Shown here: piece by piece, positions 21,986 to 35,519 of the stretch | Layout of the letters: each line of letters begins with the position of its first letter | Numbering within the stretch: position 1 is the first letter of the stretch | From: Mangifera indica | Taxonomy: Eukaryota > Streptophyta > Magnoliopsida > Sapindales > Anacardiaceae | NCBI RefSeq assembly: GCF_011075055.1 | Contig: NC_058151.1 | Location: 12,715,800 to 12,779,799, forward strand | Reading direction: 5' to 3' | Length of the DNA: 64,000 nt | Translations under genes and position numbers: made by a program | The notes under the pieces: model-generated | The model's input: only the letters and a program-made list of their open reading frames with translations | Told to the model about the DNA's origin: nothing | Databases searched by the model: none

Positions 21986-24781
21986 CTATGCCTTGATCCA
22001 TTCAATGAAATTGTTGAAACACTTGTTCGATTGACCTCCTTCTTTAACAGTTTCTATGGCAGTTTCCTTGAGTGCCAAAGCTCTTGCTTTAAATTTTCCA
22101 TCACCAGTTACTTGATCTATCTTACTTTTAATTTCTTCTCGTGTTATGATACCACTTTCGTCTCTTTTAAACCTCAATCCCACCTTCCAAATATCACAAA
22201 CGTAGCTCTCATTAATGAACTGGTCACAAAAGTATGGCCAGCACAAGAAAGGAAGCCCATTGCTTACTCCTTCCATGGTGGAATTCCAACCACAATGGCT
22301 CATGAAACAGGCAAGGGAAGGTTGACTTAGAACCTTCTGTTGAGGTGCCCAACCAACCATTTTTCCACGATTGGCTACCCTTTTTGTAAAGCCTTCTGGG
22401 TAGGTTTCATTTGCATCGTCAGTAATGTCTGGCCTCACAACCCATAAGAATGGCTTGTTTGCAAGTTCAAGCCCCAACGCTAGCTCTTGGAATTGGATCT
22501 TGTCTAAAACGGTGAAGCTGCCAAATGCAACATAAATGACTGAGTTAGGCTGCTGCTGATCAAGCCATTTCAGGCAAGCTAAGTCTTCTTTCCAGAAGTA
22601 TCCTGTTGAATTCCCTTGTCTGTTGCTTGCCAAAAGAGGTCCAATTGGAAGCATATTTGGAACCAAGTTGAATGCTACAGGTTCAAAATCATAGGTTGAG
22701 TTGCCGATTACGGTATCTGCTACTTTCATAGCTTCTGTGTTCTTGCATATGTAGTCAAAATTTGTCTTTTGGGCTAGGTCGCCTCTAACATTGTACCGAA
22801 TAAAATTTGTGCTGTCGATTTCAGGTATATCGTGTGCCATTTGAATCATTTGTTCCTTGATTGGTGTTCCTAGAAACAATTTGTACACAATAATTAAAGA
22901 CATGGATCACAAATGAAACAAACACTTGAGTTAGGGGTGCATGTTAGGATTTCTTAATTTTAGGGATTAGAATCCTACTTTAATTTACCGTAATTATAGC
23001 ATGAGTATTATATTTTCTATTGTTATTTACCAAGTAATACAAATCCTAGTTGACAAAGTATTAGAAACTACATATGTGCAATACCTTTTGACTATTTTTC
23101 TCAAGCAATAGAACATAATTCTAAACCTTGGGCCAATTTGGAGGTAATCTCCTCGAAGTGATCGCACCTCTATCTTGCTTCTTAGGGGTTTTATTATTTG
23201 GTATCAGAACCACCATCACATCTTTTAGTTGTAATTGTGTGACGCATGTGGTGACATTGATATTACAGTGTTTGCCTAGGCGAGCAAGGAACTAGTACAG
23301 AACTAGCTTGCATGAGTGCCAGAGCTCTAAAGTATGGTGTTATATTAGAATTTCAAGTGTAAGGTGTGAGACTTGGATCTTATATTAAAAAGTATGAACT
23401 TTTGATATAAGGTTTATATAGTTTTGGCCTTTGGGCACTTCAATCCTAATAACTAGCTTTTGAGGTATATAAATCTTGTGAGAATTACATCTAAAAAACT
23501 ATCAAGATTAGAGAGTTTAAAACTATATAAACCCTATATTGGAAACTCATACTTTAAGGTGAGATCCAGTACTTATACTTTTTAATATGAAATCCAAATC
23601 TCATATTATGCACTTGAGATCTTAACAGTTGGTTTGAATCGATCTCACTCCAAGTAAATACTAGCTTGAGTTTGGTTTAAAACTAACATGGTTAGCTCTA
23701 GATGATTTCAACTCAGATGATCAACAATGAGTTTGTCGAATAAACTTTTGGAAAGTTATTCCAAAAGAAGAAGATCGGTCATTGGAGAAGAAAAAGATGG
23801 GCCGTCGGAGATAAATAAGAAGAATAATCATTGAAGAATATAAAAAGTCATCAAACAAGATAAATCTATCAACAGTTTTTGATGACTTCATCTAGTCGAG
23901 CTAGATTGACTCAATTTTGAGCTGAGGCTACCCTTGCTCAAACTCAGATTATGCAATTTAAATATGAACCAGCTCAAATTATACCTAACCCTTAATTTAG
24001 CAGTATAAGGAAACATTTCATCATACGCTTGACTCAACAAACAGTAATACTAATTATAATGATATAAAAGAATAGAACAATACTATACATACTTATTTTG
24101 AGTATATATATGAGTATACACTTATTTATATTATCATGTGATTGAAAGTTGCTTTATTTTTAATTCAAAATTATTCAATCATATGAACATACATATAAAA
24201 TGTATACTTATTTATATATTCAAAGTAGGTGCGTATAACTTTATTAAAAAGAAGAATCTTGCTGAGGGAGAGACAAAAGAGTCCAAATGAGTGAGAGTGT
24301 GTTACCATCAGTGTCCATGATTCCATCCTCAATCAACTTCGGAATACTGTAAAAAGAGGCAAGAGTAGCGGCTGATGCAGGCCAAAAGGCAGCCCACTTA
24401 ATTTTCATCTTCTCCGCAACTTCGAGAGCAAATCCAATAAACCCATCAGCAATCACACAAACAAGCTTTTCTTCTTCTATTCTGTTTATATCTTCTATGA
24501 GCTCTTCCAGCTTACCAGACATCACCTTAGGCATCACTATGCATAACTTCCCTAAATCATTTCTATCATCACCAGGTTCCATTCCACAGGAACCGACACC
24601 AGATGGATTCCATTCCCTAAAAATTTTCCTGTAAAGCGTTGATGACCCGGTTGTGAGTCTGTTCTGTGTTGACAAATGTAACTCTGAAGCCACGGTTAAC
24701 TAAGCATAGTGAAAGCTCCAGCAAAGGAATTACATGGCCTTGTGCTGGACAAGGAATTGCCAGAATATGTGGAGGACTCAT
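21986..24781 (-). pseudogene. UGT83A1-like UDP-glycosyltransferase, copy 1 (frameshifted exon 1)
   Basis: Exon 1 is 24781-24306 and exon 2 is 22869-21986, with a 1436-bp phase-1 intron (GT at 24305-24304, AG at 22871-22870). Exon 1 is 476 nt against 478 in intact copies. Compared with the other copies, one base is missing in AGGAAAATT-TTTAGGG (near 24630) and one in TTCCTG-TGGAATGG (near 24587). The frame from the ATG therefore hits a stop right after QEN and is not restored. Exon 2 (294 codons) is open, with the UDP-sugar-binding PSPG box (WAPQQKVL...HCGWN...DQ), but the box has Gln where most UGTs have His at position 10. A fold-back element sits 52 bp upstream of the ATG and a palindromic MITE lies in the intron. 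It is not expected to make a full enzyme. Confidence 0.9.
24085..24245. mobile_element. AT-rich palindromic MITE in the intron of UGT copy 1
   Basis: Outer arms ACATACTTATTTTGAGTATA and TATATTCAAAGTAGGTGCGT, inner arms around TTATCATGTGATTGAAAGTTGC and its imperfect complement AATTATTCAATCATATGA. The intron is about 630 bp longer than in copies 2 and 3, partly because of this element. It lies about 60 bp from the exon 1 donor site. Confidence 0.7.
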
Positions 24782-24833
24782 TTTAGTTTTCTGTTTTGTA
24801 TGTTCCTGTGAACAAACTTTGTCTTTTTTTATA

Positions 24834-25631
24834 GGCCAAAGGACTTTTTCCTACCCAAAATATCCTATAATATTAAGATTTCACATTCTAACTATGAAAA
24901 TCTCAAATACCCACCTATAGGAGATTAAGTCTGTTAGTTTCAAAAGTAAAATCGTTATTTTATCTATAATATTAAAAATAAATTAAAATTTAATCTTTCC
25001 ACCCCCTCCCCCCCAACCAAGATTCTAAAAACTAAAAGTTTGCCCTTTAGATCAAGTTTTAAAAGATGACATTTCTCCTTAGGATTTAGTTTTCAATCCC
25101 CGGCGTTAAATTTGATGTCATCTCCCCAACAAAGCTCCCCCTACTTATCACCATGCTTTGAAGGTTTCTCTCCCCTCCTCTGGAATGTTAATTGATGCAA
25201 ATCTGGTCTAGAAAGACAAAGAACTTCATCTTCCCAGATGAAGACGAGGTCTTCATCTTCGTTTGGAAAGATAAAGAGCTTTGTCTCTTTCTAGACCAGA
25301 GTTGTGTCGGTTGATATTTTAGATGAGAGGAGAGAGATCGTCGGAGCATGGTGATGCGTCAAGGAAGCTTTGTCACCGGTGATGACGCCTATTGGATGCC
25401 GAGGATTGAAAACTAAACCCTAGGGTGGGGAAATGCTATTTTTTAAAACTTGACATATGGGAGAAATGATTAGTTTTTAGGGTTTAGAGGGGAAAAAGAG
25501 ATGAAAGATGTGATGGAGGTTAAAGTTTTGTTAATTTTAACTAGTTATAAATGGATAAATGAGATTTTTAAAATTATGGGATAAAAACTTGTCATTAAAG
25601 GATATTTTGGGTGGAAAATAGTCCTTTGGCC
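24834..25631. mobile_element. Mutator-like fold-back element in the 5' flank of UGT copy 1
   Basis: 798 bp, beginning GGCCAAAGGACTTTTTCCTACCC and ending with the complement of GGCCAAAGGACTATTTTCCACCC. Flanked by a perfect 9-bp duplication TTTTTTATA (24825-24833 and 25632-25640). The arms fold back over several hundred bases around a centre near 25230, where GACAAAG/CTTTGTC blocks pair. No coding sequence. The same insertion with the same target duplication sits at the paralogous place upstream of copy 2, while copies 3 and 4 keep an empty site (TTATTTTATAA). Confidence 0.92.
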
Positions 25632-26664
25632 TTTTTTATAATGATAGGTGAGGTGTTCCAATGACTTTTTTGTTTTTGTTTAAAGTAATGTATATATAGA
25701 TAACAAACAATAGAATGTACAAGTGAGGTTTGGGGAACAAGCTAAACTCACCATATGTAACGGCAAGATAGCAGCAGCAAGCAAGAACTAACACTTTGGT
25801 CCCTGGTTCAAGTCCAAGAAGATTAATACACCGAAGGTTTAGATGAAATGACAAATTACAATTTCCCAGGACTCAATTTTCCACGGCCTCCAGTTCAGTA
25901 TTTGCTTGTCTCTTGGACTTCATAAACTAAACTAAACACTATTATTAGAGATAGAGATGCCGATTTGCGGGGCATGCAGTCACCTGGAACATCTCCATCA
26001 ATCTGGAGGTGATTCCTAATCCCTATAGTTTAATATGATCGTCAATTAAATCTCCTTACATTTTATATATAAAATTATCTTTATTGTGACAATCCAAGCA
26101 GAAACCAACAAGAAATAACAACTAAATACTGTTAAAGAGGGATTAAAAGGGAGAAGTCTCCAATGATGTTCAGCTACTATAAACTTTCAAGGGTAGATTA
26201 TAAATTTATAATATCTTGTGTTGATATTGACACGAAGGTTTGAATCTTGGTTCACAATTAATGCTTCTTGTCACGATTAATGCTTCTAGTTAAGAGTCAC
26301 AATTAATTCTGCCGGCATGAAGAGGATGTGTGAAGAGAATTCTGTTTGTCTTCGATCCGATATTTCAATATGTGGCTACAGACTGTTTTGCATTATGATT
26401 AGGTTTAGATATTTTTTCTAAATAAAAAATCTTGAATCGCCATGCAGAGTGATATCCCTCTGCAAATTTTATATCGGTAAAATAAAATAGAGATATTGAC
26501 TTTATCTATGTTTTTTATATTGATTATAAATGTTAAAGATTAAAATAATTAAATAATATATGAGTTTTTTAAGTTGTTAAACTATATTTTTAATTATAAA
26601 ATTAAAAAAAAAAATTATAATAACCTGTATGTTTAAACTGAATAATATCCTGATAATAGTAATA

Positions 26665-26830
26665 TTATATAGATATACTTTTGAGTATATAAATGATGTT
26701 TGAATATATGATGATGTGTCATCATATAATTGAGTGATATTTTATTTTTATTTAAAAATAATCTAATTAGATAATGATATATTATCACATTAAATGTGTA
26801 ACATATAACATTGATTGTTGAATAAAATAT
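26665..26830. mobile_element. AT-rich palindromic MITE (unit 1), duplicated at 34005-34160
   Basis: Centre CATATAATTGAGTGATATTTTATTTTTATTTAAAAATAATC, arms ACTTTTGAGTATATAAATGATG and the complement further right. The same insertion exists at the paralogous position in unit 2 (34005-34160), so it predates that duplication. Confidence 0.65.
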
Positions 26831-28861
26831 AATATATTAGTAATTACAGATCAAATATATAATCTATTTTCAAATTCACAAAATGTAGAAGACAACAAAA
26901 ACTAAATACTTAATTGTATATTCAAAATAGGCCAAAACACTTATTTCCAGCCAAAGTTTATTCTTTCCCAGTTTTCACCTTTTATTTTGCAAAATCTCGT
27001 ACATCCAACCATGAGCGGTTAAATTTGTCAGTTTTAAAGATAAAATCATTATTTAACTAATAATAAAAAACTAAAATTTTATATTATTTTCTCCCCTAAA
27101 CCCTAAAATGATATTATTTTATGTAAAATGACATTATCTTGTATTTTATAAAACGACGTTATTTTATTATTTATCAAAGAAAAAATTAAAAATATGATAA
27201 TGTAAAATGCAAATGTTTAATAAGTGTTTAATCTAACAAGTATATAAAATACGCGTTTTATATGTTTTAAGTTTAAAAACACGACTTAACGTGTTTAAAA
27301 TGGTAAAATATAGGAAATGTATATAATACATGTATAATACACAAATTTACTAATCAGGGCAATGACTAATAGCGTTACGGGTCAAAATGTTAATGAGTTT
27401 TGAATTGGTTGAATTTATGTAGATTGAGGCATTTGGGGATTTGTAAATATTTTCACGACAACATGACATTTTCTTAAACATTTGTATCATAAGACACTAA
27501 AGTAATAGCTAGAGATGAGGTGTGACCTTTCACCATTGTTTTGAAACTTGGATTGGCTGATTTGGTCGGGACTCGGTGTCATGCCAATCCTGGTAGAGTT
27601 TTAGTAGTAAAGTCATTTAATTGTTTTAAACTAGGTGAACCATGTCGCGGTTCATCTACGAGTCCAATCCCCGATCCAATGGATCAATATGGCATTTGAA
27701 AACCTTTTTAGAATTGTTGGGACATGTTTGAATTAAATAATTACATAGATAAAAGTTTGCTCCATCTTTTATTTAAAAAATTCATCAGTCCGATAACTAA
27801 ATCAACTAATCAAATTAAGTTTCACTTAAACTACTTTTAGGTTTGGTCAATACCTAATCTGTGTTTCAAAAGATTGTCTTTAACCTTAGTTAATAAATTC
27901 AAGTTTTATTAGTGTGTTATACACGTTTGTCATATTTTATTATTTTAAACAGATTTGATAAAACATATAAAACACATATTTATATGTTTGCTTTATTAAA
28001 CTTGTATTAAATGTCCATAATATACGTTGTCATATTTTTTAATTTTTCCTTCGAAAAAAGATAAAACAACATTGTTTTATAAGATATAAAATGATGTCGT
28101 TTTACATAAAGTATATAAAATTCAACCCAAATAGTGACAAGTTGCGATCATTTTCTTTCAAAATGGAAAATCCCTTACAATCTCTTTTTTTTTCTCACAA
28201 TCAACTCATCATTTTACCATTCAATTTATTGATACTTGAAAATAATAGTTCACATCACTACCCAATCAAGGTAAGAAACTTCTTACCTTATCAAAGTTAT
28301 ATCATAATAGTTTGGCATGGTAGATTGTAGTAAAGAAAATTTGAACTTATTAGATTGATAGTGTTATAATAAATCTTTTTTTTAATCTCTATTATTTGAT
28401 ACTAAAGCCCAATCTTAATTCATATATGGAAAATTATAGGCCTAAATAATCAAAGTTTTATAGCATAATCACTAAGACTTGAACTTCTTTTCAGTTAGAG
28501 CAAATGATGTTGGACAAAAAAAAGATTTTAGAGATATAATGTAATTTCTTTAGAAAATTTTTATTTAGTGTTTATGTTTTTTTCATTAAATTATATTTAC
28601 TTATGAAGTGTGTTTTACTTATTTAAATTTTTGAGCATGATATCTACATGATTTAAATTTGACTTGGCTGTAAATGGTAAATGGGAGACATAAATCATAT
28701 ATTATTGTTAAATCTCTTCTATGTAAAGTAAGAAAATTAACTATTATGATTTATTAATTAACTATGTTATGTGTTTGAGAGACTATAATTGAATATTAAC
28801 TATGTATTATGTTTATGAGTATTTAGACTATAATTTGAATATCTAGTGATCACAATTGATA

Positions 28862-29170
28862 AGACAACGTGAAGAATTTGACTTAAAAGAGTTTGGAATG
28901 AAACATTCTGCCAAACACATTAAATAATGGAAGGATGTGATATGATATAGAACGATGTCTAAATACAAACCATATAAAGGAGAAGCTAAACTGATCCATC
29001 AGCAGCTAAATGATCTTCCCATGGAGGAGAAGATTTGAAAGGCAGTACAATAAAGAAATTATCAATTTGGGATAAGTTCCCTTCATGCGGTTGAAAAATT
29101 GTGGCCTAGACTCCAAGAGCACTGTCATGTTGATGTGTGTTTGATAGCAACAGAAAACACTGAGAAGTTG
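28862..29170. repeat. second copy of the segment at 16370-16700
   Basis: 309 bp, nearly identical to 16370-16700 with one ~22-bp deletion. Both ends are abrupt: ATCACAATTGATA precedes it and TTAAAGATATATC follows. It lies between UGT units 1 and 2, 12.5 kb from the other copy and in the same orientation. Confidence 0.85.
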
Positions 29171-30009
29171 TTAAAGATATATCTTTATCATTTGTTAAAT
29201 ATATAAATTAAAAAATACAATAACATATAATACAACATTTAATAGGGTGTTAATACAAGAAACATATAATATATGTATTTTATACGTTTTAGATTTTAAA
29301 TTAGTAATATACAATAAACGTGTATAATACACTAATAAAAAGGGAATTTACTAATTAGGGTTATGAGTTTAAGTGGTAAGACTGTACCCGGTATATATAT
29401 GAGCTGATTGCCCATGACGGCAGTACTGAAAACAACTCAATTTATTTAATTTTAATATTATTTTTCCACTTAAATGGTTAATTATTTATTTAAGAATGAT
29501 TTATACCAGCTTCTGCATGGTAAATCGATCAGTTATGATCACAGAAAATAATTCGTTTAGGCTGCCTAAATTACAATCTAAACTGTAACTTCTTTTTCAT
29601 CTCTTCAACTTGCAAAATCCAGATTTTAGTTTGGAGGCTTAAATTCTCAAGAATCTGGTGGGGTGGTGGTTGGCTGGCTAGATGGCTGAGGGCTGGTGGC
29701 TGTGAAGTGCGTTTGGTCCTTCAGGTAGACTGTTAATGGGATTGAAATATAGACAAAGTAATGATATACATTAAATCATATAGATTCTACAAATGTGACT
29801 CTTGTAGCCATGCTTGACCAAGCATACTAAGAACTCAAGTAAATAAATCACATGGCCCTGTGGAGGCAATGGTACAGCAAGAAAATGAGGAGGGCTTATT
29901 TTTTTCTGTTCAGTTTGTTGCAGTGATGCAGCCAGCTCTAGCTGTAGTTATTATAGTTTTATTTTCCTTAAAAATGATTCATTATGATCACTTTTCTTGT
30001 GGCAAGTTC

Positions 30010-32178
30010 CTATGCCTTGATCCATTCAATGAAATTGTTGAAACACTTGTTCGATTGACCTCCTTCTTTAACAGTTTCTATGGCAGTTTCCTTGAGTGCC
30101 AAAGCTCTTGCTTTAAATTTTTCATCACCAACCACTTGATAAATCTTACTTTTAATTTCTTCTCGTGTTATGATACCATTTTCATCTCTTTTAAACCTCA
30201 ATCCCACCTTCCAAATATCACAAATGTAGCTCTCATTAATGAACTGGTCAGCAAAGTATGGCCAGCACAAGAAAGGAAACCCATTGCTTAAACCTTCCAT
30301 GGTGGAATTCCAACCACAATGGCTAAAGAAGCAGGCAATGGAAGGGTGACTCAGAACCTTCTGTTGCGGTGCCCAACCCACCATTTTCCCTTGGTTAGCT
30401 ACCCTTTCTTGAAACCCTTCTGGGAAGGCTTCATTGGCGTCATCAGTAATGTCTGGCCTCACAACCCATAAGAACGGCTTGTTTGCGAGTTCAAGCCCCA
30501 TCGCCAGCTCTTGGAATTGGATCTTGTCTAAAACTGTGAAGCTGCCAAATGCAACATAAATGACTGAGCTAGGCTGCTGTTGATCAAGCCAATTCAAGCA
30601 AGCCAAGTCTTCTTGCCAGAAGTATCCTGTTGAATTCCCTTGTCGGCTACTCGCCAAAAGAGGTCCTATTGGAAGCATATTTGGAACCAAGCTTAATGCT
30701 TCAGGTTCAAAATCAAGGTTGAATTGCCGATAAGGGTATCTGCTACTTTCACAGCTTCTGTGTTCTTGCATATGAAGTCAAAAAGTGTTTTCTGGGCTAA
30801 GCCGCCCCCGACATTGTACCAAATAAAGTTTGTGCTGTCGATTTCAGGTATATTGTGTGCAAGTTGAATCATTTGTTTCTTGACTGGTGTTCCTAGAAAC
30901 AATCAAACATATCAGTTAGGGATGTGGATGTTATGATTTCTTAATTTTAGAGATTTGAATCCTAATTAGATTTATTCAAGTGATCAAATCTCTTCCTTCT
31001 TAGTTCTCTTTTCAATTTTCCCAATTTTTGCCCAAAGGCTAGCAAAGGAGTTATTGGACAATCATCTCACTACACCTCAAAAGTTATTGAGATTAGAAAA
31101 CTCAAAACTATATAAACTCTACATTAGATATACATACTTTTCAAGGTAGGATATATAACACATACTTCTCAATGTGGGTTCAAATACTACATAATGCACT
31201 TAGGATGCAAACAATAGATTTGAATTGATTCTAGTCCAAACAAGGACTAGCTTAAGCTTTATTTAAATCTAAAATGGTCAGCTCTAGATGAGTTTGACTT
31301 GTTTGATCAGTGATGAGTTTGTCGAATAAACTTTTGGAAAGTTGTGGGAGAAGAAGAAGGGTCATCTATGATTAAAAAAGAAAAAAAAATCATTAAAGAA
31401 TATCAAGAGTTGCTTAACAAGATAAATCGCTTAACATTTTTTTGATAATTCGATCAGGTTGAACTAGCTTGACTTAATCTTGAGCTGGAGCTGTCCCTGC
31501 TTAGACCCATATCATCCAGTTAGAACTAAACCGGCTTAGATTGCACCCAACCGTTATTTGGACGGTAAGAGAAAACATTTCATCACAGGCTTAGGCTCAA
31601 CAAACACTAACATATAGTAATAGTAATAGTAATGATACGAAAGAATAATCTTTTCTGAAAGAGATAGACAAAATAATCCAAACGAGTGAGAGTGTGTTAC
31701 CATCAGTGTCCATGATTCCATCCTCAATCAACTTCGGAATACTGTAAAAGGAGGCAAGAGTAGCGACTGATGCGGGCCAAAAGGCAGCCTTCTTAATTTT
31801 CATCTTCTCCGCAACTTCGAGAGCAAATCCAGTACTCCCATCAGCAATCACGCAAACAAGTTTTTCTTCTTCTATTCTGTTTATATCTTCTATGTGCTCT
31901 TCCAGCTTACCAGGCATCACCTGAGGCATTACTGCACATAACTTCCCTAAATCATTTCTATCATCATCAGGTTCCATTCCATCAGGAACCGACACCAGAT
32001 GGATTCCATCCCCCAAAGAATTTTCCTGTAAAGCGTTGATGACCCGGTTGTGAGTATGATCTGTGTTGACGAATGTGACTCTGAAGCCATGATTAACTAA
32101 GCATAGGGAAAGCTCCAGCAAGGGAATTACATGGCCTTGTGCCGGAAAAGGAATCGCCAGAATATGTAGAGGACTCAT
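30010..32178 (-). pseudogene. UGT83A1-like UDP-glycosyltransferase, copy 2 (frameshift in exon 2)
   Basis: Exon 1 is 32178-31701 (478 nt, open: MSPLHILAIPFPAQGHVIPL, with the catalytic-type His in AQGH). The intron is 808 bp with GT at 31700-31699 and AG at 30894-30893. Exon 2 is 30892-30010, 883 nt, one fewer than in the other copies. The missing base lies in AATCA-AGG near 30715, where copies 1 and 3 have AATCATAGG. This shifts the frame before the UDP-binding C-terminal domain. Downstream the other frame is open through a complete PSPG box with His at position 10 and a final Gln. Apart from the single deletion it is nearly identical to copy 3. A sequencing or assembly error in this one base is possible; otherwise it is a very young pseudogene. 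A fold-back element sits 52 bp upstream of the ATG. Confidence 0.88.
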
Positions 32179-32230
32179 TTTAGTTTTCTGTTTTGTATGT
32201 TCCTGTGAACAAACTTTGTCTTTTTTTATA

Positions 32231-33004
32231 GGCCAAAGGACTTATGCCTACCCAAAATATCTCTAATATTAAGATTTCACCTTTTAACTATGAAAATCTC
32301 AAACACCCACTTATGAGAGGTTAAGTATATTAGTTTCAAAGGTAAAATCGTTATATTATCTATAATATTAAAAATAAATTAAAATTTAATCCCCCGCCCC
32401 CCCCCCCCCCCCAACCAAGATTCTAAAAATTAAAAGTTTACCCTCTAAGCCAAATTTTAAAAAAATGATATTTTCCCTTAGAATTTAGTTTTCAATCCCC
32501 CGCATCAAATTTGATGCCATCTCCCGCAACAAAGCTTCCTCGACTTATCACCATGCTTCAACGGTCTCTCTCTCCTCTTTTGGAACGTCAATCGATGCAA
32601 ATCTAGTCTAGAAAGATAAAGAGTTTCATCTTCGTCTGGAAAAATAAAGAGCTTTGTCTCTTTCTAGACTATATTTGTGTCGGTTGACATTCCAAAGGAG
32701 GGGAGAGAGATCGTCGGAGCATGGTGATACGTCAGCGAAGCTTTGTCACTGGTGATGGCGCCGATTGGATGCTGAGGATTGAAAACTAAACCCTAGAGTG
32801 GGAGAATGCTATTTTTTAAAACTTGATATATGGGGGAAATGATTAGTTTTTAGAGTTTAGAAGGGGAAAAGAGATAAAAGATGTGATGGAGGTTAAGATT
32901 TTGTTAATTTTAACTATTTATAAATGGATAAATAAAAATTTTAAAATTATGGGATAAAAACTTGTGATTAAAAGATATTTTGGGTGGAACATGGTCCTTT
33001 GGCC
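32231..33004. mobile_element. Mutator-like fold-back element in the 5' flank of UGT copy 2
   Basis: 774 bp, with GGCCAAAGGAC termini, flanked by the same 9-bp duplication TTTTTTATA (32222-32230 and 33005-33013) as the element upstream of copy 1. It contains a C-run at 32391-32412. It is the duplicated sister of 24834-25631, not an independent insertion. Confidence 0.92.
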
Positions 33005-35519
33005 TTTTTTATAATGATAGGTGAGGTGTTCCCATGGCTTTTTTGTTTTTTTTTTAAAGTAATGTATATATTAGATAACAAACAATAATGTACAAGTGAG
33101 GTTTCGGGGAACAAGCTAAACTCACCCTATGTAACGACAGAATAGCAGTAGCAAGCAAGAACTAAACACTTTGGGCCCGGGTTCAAGTCCAAGAAGATTA
33201 ATAGACCGAAGGTTTAGATGAAATGACAAATTACAATTTCCCAGGACTCATTTTTCCATGGCCTCCAGTTCAGTATTTGCTTGTCTCTTGGACTTCATAA
33301 ACTTAACTAAACAGTATTATTAGAGATAGAGATGCCGATTTGCAGGGCATGCAGTCGCCTGGAACATCTCCATCAATCTGGAGGTGATTCCTAATCCCTA
33401 TAGTTTAATATGATCGTCAATTAAATCTTCTCACATTTTATATATAAAATTATCTTTATTGTGACAATCCAGGCAGAAACCAAGAAGAAATGACAATTAA
33501 ATACTGTTAAAGAGGGATTAAAAGAGAGAAGTCTCCAATGATGTTCAGGTACTGTAAACTTTCAAGGGTAGATTATAAATTTATAATATCCTGTGTTGAC
33601 ATTGACACGAAGATTTGAATCTTGGTTCACAATTAATGCTTCTTGTCACAATTGGTGTGAAGAGGATGTGTGAAGAGAATTATGTTTGTCTTCGATCCGA
33701 TATTTCAATATGTGGCTACAGACTATTTTGCATTAATGATTAGGTTTAGATATTTTTTCTGAAGAAAAAATCTTGAATCGCCATGCGGAGTGACATTCCT
33801 CTGCAAATTTTATATCGGTAAAATAAGATTGAGATATTGACTTTATATGTGTATTTTATATTGATTATAAATGTTAAAGATTAAAATAATTAAATAATAT
33901 ATAAGAGTTTTTTAAGTTGTTAAAGTATGTTTTTAATTGTAAAATTTAAAAAAAAATTATAATAAATTATATATTTAAAGTGAATAATATTCTGACAATA
34001 ACAATATTATATGGGTATATTTTTGAATATATAAATAGTATTTGAATATATGAATAATGTGTCATCATATGATTAAGTGATATTTTATTTTTATTTAAGA
34101 ATGATCTAATTAGATAGTGACATATTATCACATTAAATGTGTAACATATAACATTGACTCTTGAATAAAATATAATATATTAGTAATTACAGATCAAATA
34201 TATACTTTATTTTCAAATTCACAAAATGTAGAAGATAACAAAAACTAAATACTCAATTGTATATTCAAAATAGGCTAAAACACTTATTCCCACCCAAAGT
34301 TTATTCTTTCCAAGTTTTTATTTTGCAAAATCTCATATACCTGATCATGAGCGGTTAAATTTATTAGTTTTAAAGATAAAATCATTATTTAACTAATAAT
34401 AAAAAAACTAAAATTTTATATCATTTTTTTCTCTATACCCTAAAATGATGTTATTTTATATAAAATGACGTTATCTTGTATTTTATAATATGATGTTATT
34501 TTATTATTTATCAAAGAAAAAATTAAAAAATACGGTAATATAAAAAGCAAATGTTTACTAATCAGGGCAATGACTGAGGTTTTATTTTATTTGAAAAAAA
34601 AAAGCATGGCAATTTAAATAATACTATATTTCTAATGCTAGATATTGAATATAATTATTATTTTCATAGTTATATATTTTTGGGACAAATGAAGCAAGTC
34701 CAGGGTAAAGGTTATCATTTCTATGCTAGTCCCAATATAATTAAAATTAATATATTCAAACCCAAATATATTATGTAGTATCATTAATGGTGTTACCGGG
34801 TCAAAATGTTAATGAGTTTTGAATTGGCTGAATTTATGTAGATTGAGGCATTTGGGGATTTGTAAATATTTTCACGACAACATGACATTTTCTTAAACAT
34901 TTGTATCATAAGACACTAAAGTAATAGCTAGAGATGAGGTGTGACCTTTCACCATGGTTTTGAAACTTGGATTGGCTGATTTGGTCGGGACTCGGTGCCA
35001 TGCCAATCGTGGTAGAGTTTTAGAAGTAGTAAAGTCATTTAATTGTTTTAAACTAGGTGAACCATGTCGCGGTTCATCTAATCATAAAATAGCACATCAT
35101 TATATCAATTGTGTACTTAAAAATATGTATATGTAGCATTGCTTGTTGAATAAATTATAATATATTAGTAATTACATATTAAATAATTAAATGCATACCT
35201 TATCTTCAAATTTACAAAATGTAGAAGATGACAAAAACTATGTATTTAATTGTATATTCAAAAGTGTGTAAATACAATATTGTTTGTTAAATAAAATAAA
35301 ATAAAATATAATAATAATTCCAGATTAAATAATTAAAAACATACCTTATTTTCAAATTCACAAAATGTTGAAAATGACAAGATATCAATTTAAAGTAATT
35401 CAATAAAGAAGTAAAGTTGTAATGGCTAAGGTTTTATTTTATAATAAAACTATTTGGATATACTTTTAAGTATATAATTAGACATACAAATGATATATCC
35501 CTTATCTTGTGGCAAGTTC
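33005..35519. other. upstream part of UGT duplication unit 2 and junction with unit 3
   Basis: 33014-35080 matches 25641-27655, including the MITE at 34005-34160. Homology to unit 1 stops at about 35080 (after GCGGTTCATCTA), where sequence homologous to 42248 onward begins (ATCATAAAATRRCACATCATT). This is the unit 2/unit 3 junction. No gene is seen here. Confidence 0.7.

Larger units (their letters stand above)
25641..29789. other. upstream part of UGT duplication unit 1 and spacer
   Basis: Positions 25641-27655 are homologous to 33014-35080. They hold a palindromic MITE (26665-26830), a truncated fold-back family member starting GGCCAAAACACTTATT near 26931, and a block 27360-27650 conserved with 34790-35080. 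Positions 27656-28861 and 29171-29780 are AT-rich with no recognised gene. An open frame of 79 codons at 28091-28330 has no recognisable content. Confidence 0.6.
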
